Assembly: GCA_050330055.1 (NCBI GenBank)
Contig: JBHJOF010000416.1
Location: forward strand, 1 to 9,521
Direction of reading: 5' to 3'
DNA: 9,521 bases
Source: JBHJOF01 sp050330055
GTDB taxonomy: Bacteria > Pseudomonadota > Alphaproteobacteria > Kiloniellales > JAKSDN01
The position numbers and the translations under genes are program-made. The notes beneath the pieces are model-generated. The model was not told the DNA's origin, searched no databases, and saw nothing but the letters and a program-made list of their open reading frames with translations. Below are positions 6,341 through 9,521 of this stretch, piece after piece. Within the stretch, counting starts at the first letter, position 1. The number at the start of each line of letters is the position of its first letter.

Positions 6341-7008
6341 CCGTTTTGCCTGACTGTGCGACGGCACAACGATCGTCGTAGGGGCGCGTCTCCGTCACCT
6401 TGTGCCATGCGAGCCGCTCAATCGGGCCCTCGAGCTGTATGACGCCCCTTTCGCGCGCTGACGCTCGGCCGGCCGCCGGCCGCAGCGCCCACCGGAAGCG
6501 GTGCTGCCTGATGGAACGCGCCGCAAAGGCTCAGGAAGCGGTTCCGCTTGGCGCTTACCAAGGCCGCGGCCGCGGGCAACACTCTTTGGTCCTGACGGTC
6601 CAGGCGTGTGGTCAAGCGACGCCGTCCCTGGGTTTTATAGCCCAAAGGGGTTAAGCGCCTGTTGCGCCGGGCCGAACAGCGGCTGAATTGCACTCCGATA
6701 CTCCCACCCTTGGCCGGCCCGCTGCCAAGCGGGCGGAGCCAACGGCCCCCAGTTCCCCAGCGTCTCCTCCCAAATATTTGATTGTAGTAACCAATAATTG
6801 TACGCGTAAAGTCTGTTTTACTGCCTTGACCCATCGCAATACGGCGGCCGCGCTCATCACGAAATCGTGAGCCGGCCGACGGCGCCCAGGCGCGGCACCG
6901 CTTCAAGCGGCAGGTGGCAGGCAAAAACGGGCACCGCCGCCTCGACGCCTGCTTCCGCTCCGCCGCGACCGCTCGGCGGGCGGCAGCGGCGCCTGTCGCG
7001 AACGGCGG
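6341..7008. other. Gene-poor region between the acyltransferase and the methyltransferase
   Basis: About 670 bases in which no open frame shows a recognisable family or a credible start; those present are Arg/Pro/Gly-rich products of high GC. It holds one AT-rich patch (about 6770-6850) with a - strand promoter candidate, the perfect 7-base hairpin gcccgct-gcca-agcgggc (6717-6734, no T-tract) and the inverted repeat tcacga-aa-tcgtga (6857-6870). Confidence 0.5.
6781..6810 (-). promoter_or_regulatory. Candidate promoter reading toward the acyltransferase
   Basis: On the - strand, TTTACG (6805-6810) and TACAAT (6781-6786) are 18 bases apart. The -10 box matches five of six consensus positions and the -35 box four. 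It lies in an AT-rich patch in otherwise GC-rich DNA and points toward the acyltransferase, whose start is about 430 bases away. No start codon lies within useful distance of the purine run gggaggag just downstream, so this would be a long leader. The inverted repeat tcacga-aa-tcgtga about 50 bases upstream could be an operator. Confidence 0.35.
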
Positions 7009-7782
7009 TCACCCTGCCGCCGCCAGAACCATCAGATTGTATCGCTTGCGCAGCCGGGCCATGAGCTGGGGGCGATACCGCAAGGTGAGCCATTCGACGC
7101 CATAGATCGCGCAGGTGAGGGGATAACGCATCCATCCCTTGAGCCCTGGCTGCGGCTTGTACAGACCGTCGATCTCGGCATCCCAGGTAAAGAAGGAATC
7201 CTTAACTACATAGCCGCAGTCCGCAAGCGTCGCCAGCGCGGTCTCGGCCGTGAAGTAGTGTAGATGACCATAGTGCTGACGCATCTCAAGCATGGGGCGC
7301 GAGCGCTGCAGCAGGGCCTGAACGTTCAGGTCGAGGGGTATGTGGAAGACGAACCAGTGCGCTCGGCTGCGCAGGCGCGTCAGGAAACCCAGATAGTCCT
7401 GCACATGCTCGAACACGTCGAGCAACAGGACTAAGTCGAAGGTCTCACCGCTGTCCTCCAGGAAATTGCCCTGTTTGAAGGTCAACCTCTCGTTCGCCTT
7501 GGCGGCGCAGAGCCTGATGGCCTGCGGTGAGATGTCGTAGCCCGTCAGCTGCACGTCGGGGCCCAGGCCCTTCTGCAGATTCGCCAGCACGTCGCCTGCC
7601 CCGCAGCCCACATCGCAAAGGGTGCGCGGTTCGATCGCATTGCGCTGCAGAATCGTTAGGACCTTGCCGGCCTTCCAGGGCGCGTCTCCAGCATGCCATT
7701 CGGGCACTTTCTCGAGATAGTCGCCGTCGCGGTACTGTGCCGAGAAGGTTGTTATCGCGGCCTGTTCGCTGACGTTATTCAT
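7009..7782 (-). CDS. Class I SAM-dependent methyltransferase
   Basis: A 257-residue cytoplasmic enzyme of the Methyltransf_23-like group. Motif I, the glycine-rich SAM loop, is CDVGCGAGDVL at residues 56-66. The acidic end of strand 2 is GYDIS at 81-85, with Asp83 expected to bind the SAM ribose. LLLDVFEHV at 119-127 is the typical post-motif of this group. The C-terminal part (YGHLHYFTAETALATLADCGY) is also usual for methyltransferases acting on small molecules or sugars, but the substrate cannot be predicted. Its ATG (7780-7782) lies inside the end of the hydroxylase gene, which stops at 7775-7777, an 8-base overlap that suggests translational coupling. The two proteins therefore probably work together. 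It is the last gene of this unit; no clear terminator follows. Confidence 0.9.
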   Translation of the reverse strand: MNNVSEQAAITTFSAQYRDGDYLEKVPEWHAGDAPWKAGKVLTILQRNAIEPRTLCDVGCGAGDVLANLQKGLGPDVQLTGYDISPQAIRLCAAKANERLTFKQGNFLEDSGETFDLVLLLDVFEHVQDYLGFLTRLRSRAHWFVFHIPLDLNVQALLQRSRPMLEMRQHYGHLHYFTAETALATLADCGYVVKDSFFTWDAEIDGLYKPQPGLKGWMRYPLTCAIYGVEWLTLRYRPQLMARLRKRYNLMVLAAAG

Positions 7783-8800
7783 AGCGGCGGCGCAGCAGGC
7801 CCAGGAGCATGTGTCGCGCCCGGCGCAGACCCTTGGGCATCGGGTTTCTGTACAGACGCAGCCTCAGATCGCGGTGCTCGCCGTTCCTGATGATGTCGAG
7901 TGCTACGGCCTCGCCCGCCTTGTGGCGGACCTGTATGTAGTCGATCGCCGTGCGGGCGACCGCACATTCATCCACGCCGTTAACCGAGATAATCACGTCG
8001 CCCTCGCGGATCGGCGCGAAAGTCAGGCGGCTGACGGCATTGCGCTTCGTTACACGGGAGGCGAAGCCGTCCGGATTGAGCCCGAGCTTCACCTTCTCGG
8101 CGACCGAAAGCGGCTCCGCGGCGGCAGGGGAGAGCACCGGCGGCGCCTCCGGCAGAAAGGCTCGCGCCCAGCGTTCCTCGTCTTCGATACCAGGATCCCA
8201 TTCCGCCTGTTCGAGGAGACGGTTCACCTTAGGATTGGGCAGCACGTCGAATATCAGATGGGTGCGCACGCCGTCGCCGTTGACCACGGAGTGAAAGCTC
8301 TGGTTATCGAAGGTCCAGACCTCGCCGACCGCCAGGTGCTTGACGTGCTTCTCCGCCATCAGGAAGGCGCCGTCATTGGTCGTGATCGGGACGTGGATCC
8401 GCACCGGGTCGTACCAGGCGGGGTCGTTGTCGTGATGCGGCCTGGCCACGCCCATGGGCTTCATGCGGAAGAGAAAGGCATAGGTGGGCAGCCCAAAGGG
8501 CCCGTCCTCGCTCAGGAGCCAGGAGATATAGGGCAGCCGGCCAAGAATTTCCTTATTGCTCACCTGCCTGGTGGTGAAGTCCTCGGCCGTGCCCTTGGTG
8601 CCGCCGCGCAGCAGCAGCATGTCGGCGGAGCAATGGATGTTCCAGTGACTGGTCGCCCAGGCGTCCCGCGGAATCGAGCGGTAGTCCTCGAGCAGGGCGT
8701 CGACGTCGATCTGCACCGGCAGCTTCAGGAAGTTGCGCTTCTCGAAGGCCGGAGCGGCCTGCTCCTCGCTGCCCGCTTGTGACATCACCATGGCATTCAT
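7775..8800 (-). CDS. Aspartyl/asparaginyl beta-hydroxylase-like protein fused to a PDZ domain
   Basis: A 341-residue protein with two parts. Residues about 30-190 match the Asp/Asn beta-hydroxylase family of Fe(II)/2-oxoglutarate enzymes: ARPHHDNDP (119-127) holds the first iron-ligand His (122 or 123), RIHVPI (134-139) is the conserved Arg-x-His strand, GEVWTFDNQSFHSVVN (159-174) provides the second ligand His170, and Arg179 in RTHLIFDV is placed to bind 2-oxoglutarate. After a Pro/Ala-rich linker (about 218-232), residues about 240-316 look like a PDZ domain (GFASRV, then IREGDVIISVNGV, then LDIIRNGEHRDLRLRL). No signal peptide is seen, so it should be cytosolic. The ATG at 8798-8800 has a strong site, ggggagga at 8808-8815, seven bases away, which favours it over the ATGs at codons 4 and 6. 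Family members hydroxylate peptides, proteins or natural products; the target here is unknown. Confidence 0.88.
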   Translation of the reverse strand: MNAMVMSQAGSEEQAAPAFEKRNFLKLPVQIDVDALLEDYRSIPRDAWATSHWNIHCSADMLLLRGGTKGTAEDFTTRQVSNKEILGRLPYISWLLSEDGPFGLPTYAFLFRMKPMGVARPHHDNDPAWYDPVRIHVPITTNDGAFLMAEKHVKHLAVGEVWTFDNQSFHSVVNGDGVRTHLIFDVLPNPKVNRLLEQAEWDPGIEDEERWARAFLPEAPPVLSPAAAEPLSVAEKVKLGLNPDGFASRVTKRNAVSRLTFAPIREGDVIISVNGVDECAVARTAIDYIQVRHKAGEAVALDIIRNGEHRDLRLRLYRNPMPKGLRRARHMLLGLLRRRYE

Positions 8801-9009
8801 GGCCGTGTCCTCCCCATGGACGTAAGGCCTGCGGAGCTAGGTCCTATGGCCAGGAACGCCACCCCCCGCCGTCCCTGATCCTAGCCCATCCATTGGAACC
8901 TGGGTATCAGCGTTGGACGCTGCGGACAGGGGGCCTCGCCTCGGCGGTCCTCGCCAGTACCGGCTCTGGCCCCGCCGCCAGACATAGGCACGGCTCGCAA
9001 ACTTGTATA

Positions 9010-9038
9010 ATTATAAAGCAGGCTGGCGCGGAGTTCCA
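9010..9038 (-). promoter_or_regulatory. Candidate promoter of the hydroxylase-methyltransferase operon
   Basis: On the - strand, TGGAAC (9033-9038) is followed after 17 bases by a perfect TATAAT (9010-9015). The -35 box matches only three positions. The -10 box is part of the 10-base palindrome tataattata, so it reads the same on the + strand, where no gene follows. It would give a leader of roughly 200 bases ahead of the hydroxylase ATG. Confidence 0.35.
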
Positions 9039-9069
9039 GTAAAAACGAGAGTTACTTCACCTATATAGT

Positions 9070-9083
9070 ATGGTAAATGGTAA
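9070..9083. repeat. Tandem heptamer atggtaa, two copies
   Basis: Two adjacent perfect copies of atggtaa lie upstream of the candidate promoter at 9010-9038, about 35-45 bases before its -35 box on the - strand. Paired short direct repeats at that distance can bind an activator, but two copies could also be chance in AT-rich DNA. Confidence 0.35.
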
Positions 9084-9280
9084 AGAATCAGAGGTCTAGT
9101 TAAGAATATTAGTAAAATTGAAACAGAAATCTTGCCCCGCCGTCGGCGCCCGGCCCGAACTGGAATGACCGTCGGCCCAGCTGATATCTTCGCTTCGGGT
9201 CCGGATTCCGCACGCGGCGGTGCAGTTGTGCCGCTATGCCGACTGTCCAGGCTTGGCCTGGCGAGCACGCGGTTGCTGCG

Positions 9281-9521
9281 TCAAGTCAGCCGCGGAGGAG
9301 GCTGGCAGTCCGGCATGGCTGCATAGTGGATCGGCGCGGCGGCGGACTCGTTGCTGGGCTGGCTCAGCGGCAGCACCACGGTCACCTTTGTGCCCCGTCC
9401 CGGCTGGCTCCGGAGATTGATGGCGCCATGATGCCGCTCGACCAGTCGTTTTACGATCGGCAGGCCGAGGCCGGTGCCTCTGCGGCTGCGAACCAGCGGG
9501 TCGTCGTTGCGGGCGAAGGGC
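9281..9521 (-). CDS. Sensor histidine kinase, C-terminal end (cut off by window edge)
   Basis: The frame is open from the right edge to TGA at 9281-9283, giving 79 residues. It starts PFARNDDPLVRSRRGTGLGLPIVKRL, the end of the ATP lid plus the G2 box (GTGLGL) of a HATPase domain, then VERHHGAINLRSQPGRGTKVTVVLPL, the final GHL-type strand block with the GxGT motif. A 25-residue unstructured tail follows. In such proteins this domain phosphorylates a conserved histidine that passes phosphate to a response regulator. The sensor and dimerisation parts, and any partner gene, lie outside the window. It shares direction with the hydroxylase operon, but 480 bases separate them, so co-transcription is doubtful. 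Confidence 0.93.
   Translation of the reverse strand, partial: PFARNDDPLVRSRRGTGLGLPIVKRLVERHHGAINLRSQPGRGTKVTVVLPLSQPSNESAAAPIHYAAMPDCQPPPRLT

Larger units (their letters stand above)
8801..9280. other. Intergenic region with AT-rich island
   Basis: About 480 bases between the hydroxylase start and the histidine kinase end. The 8801-9000 part is GC-rich with nothing notable beyond the hydroxylase ribosome binding site. Bases 9001-9130 are strikingly AT-rich against the rest of the window and contain the palindrome tataattata (9006-9015), a promoter candidate and a tandem heptamer (atggtaa twice, 9070-9083). The small - strand frame crossing this island starts with GTG, lacks a ribosome binding site and is not credible as a gene. 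Confidence 0.5.

Noticed and set aside
6717..6734. Hairpin gcccgct-gcca-agcgggc as an intrinsic terminator
   Set aside because: No run of T follows on either strand.
7811..8782. A 323-residue open frame on the + strand opposite the hydroxylase gene
   Set aside because: Antisense shadow; the - strand protein has intact catalytic motifs and a strong ribosome binding site.
9011..9268. An 85-residue - strand frame with a hydrophobic stretch (SILLIFLTRPLIL)
   Set aside because: The hydrophobic part comes from translating the AT-rich island; the start is GTG without a ribosome binding site, and composition changes abruptly inside the frame.

Overview
The window is GC-rich with strong G/C bias at third codon positions and reads as chromosomal DNA of an alphaproteobacterium. 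The best support is two copies of a DUF1194 protein, a family found mainly in Alphaproteobacteria; a Rhodospirillales-like lineage is my guess. No transposase, integrase, phage gene or CRISPR array is visible.

Left half (1-4603): two paralogous DUF1194 genes on the + strand, the first cut by the left window edge, enclose uppP (undecaprenyl-diphosphate phosphatase, - strand) and mgtE (Mg2+ transporter, + strand). The first 84 bases of the window are identical to 3980-4063 inside the second copy, after which the copies diverge sharply, which suggests recent gene conversion. Related imperfect palindromes lie after the first DUF1194 gene and after mgtE. The mgtE leader can fold so that its Shine-Dalgarno sequence is paired.

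Middle (4604-7008): a complete tRNA-Glu(UUC) gene with its own candidate promoter, then a decaying stretch on the - strand. This holds a CelD/BioF2-like (GNAT fold) acyltransferase gene interrupted by one in-frame amber codon. Directly behind it is the C-terminal remnant of a second, diverged member of the same family. The next 670 bases hold no convincing gene, only a candidate promoter and small inverted repeats.

Right half (7009-9521): a tightly coupled - strand pair, an aspartyl/asparaginyl beta-hydroxylase-like protein fused to a C-terminal PDZ domain, followed with an 8-base overlap by a class I SAM methyltransferase. An AT-rich island with a candidate promoter lies upstream. At the right edge is the C-terminal end of a sensor histidine kinase (- strand).

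UppP recycles the lipid carrier used for cell-wall and polysaccharide synthesis and MgtE handles Mg2+; nothing seen ties them functionally to the DUF1194 proteins. The hydroxylase-PDZ/methyltransferase pair is the most likely poorly described unit. Its substrate cannot be read from the sequence.
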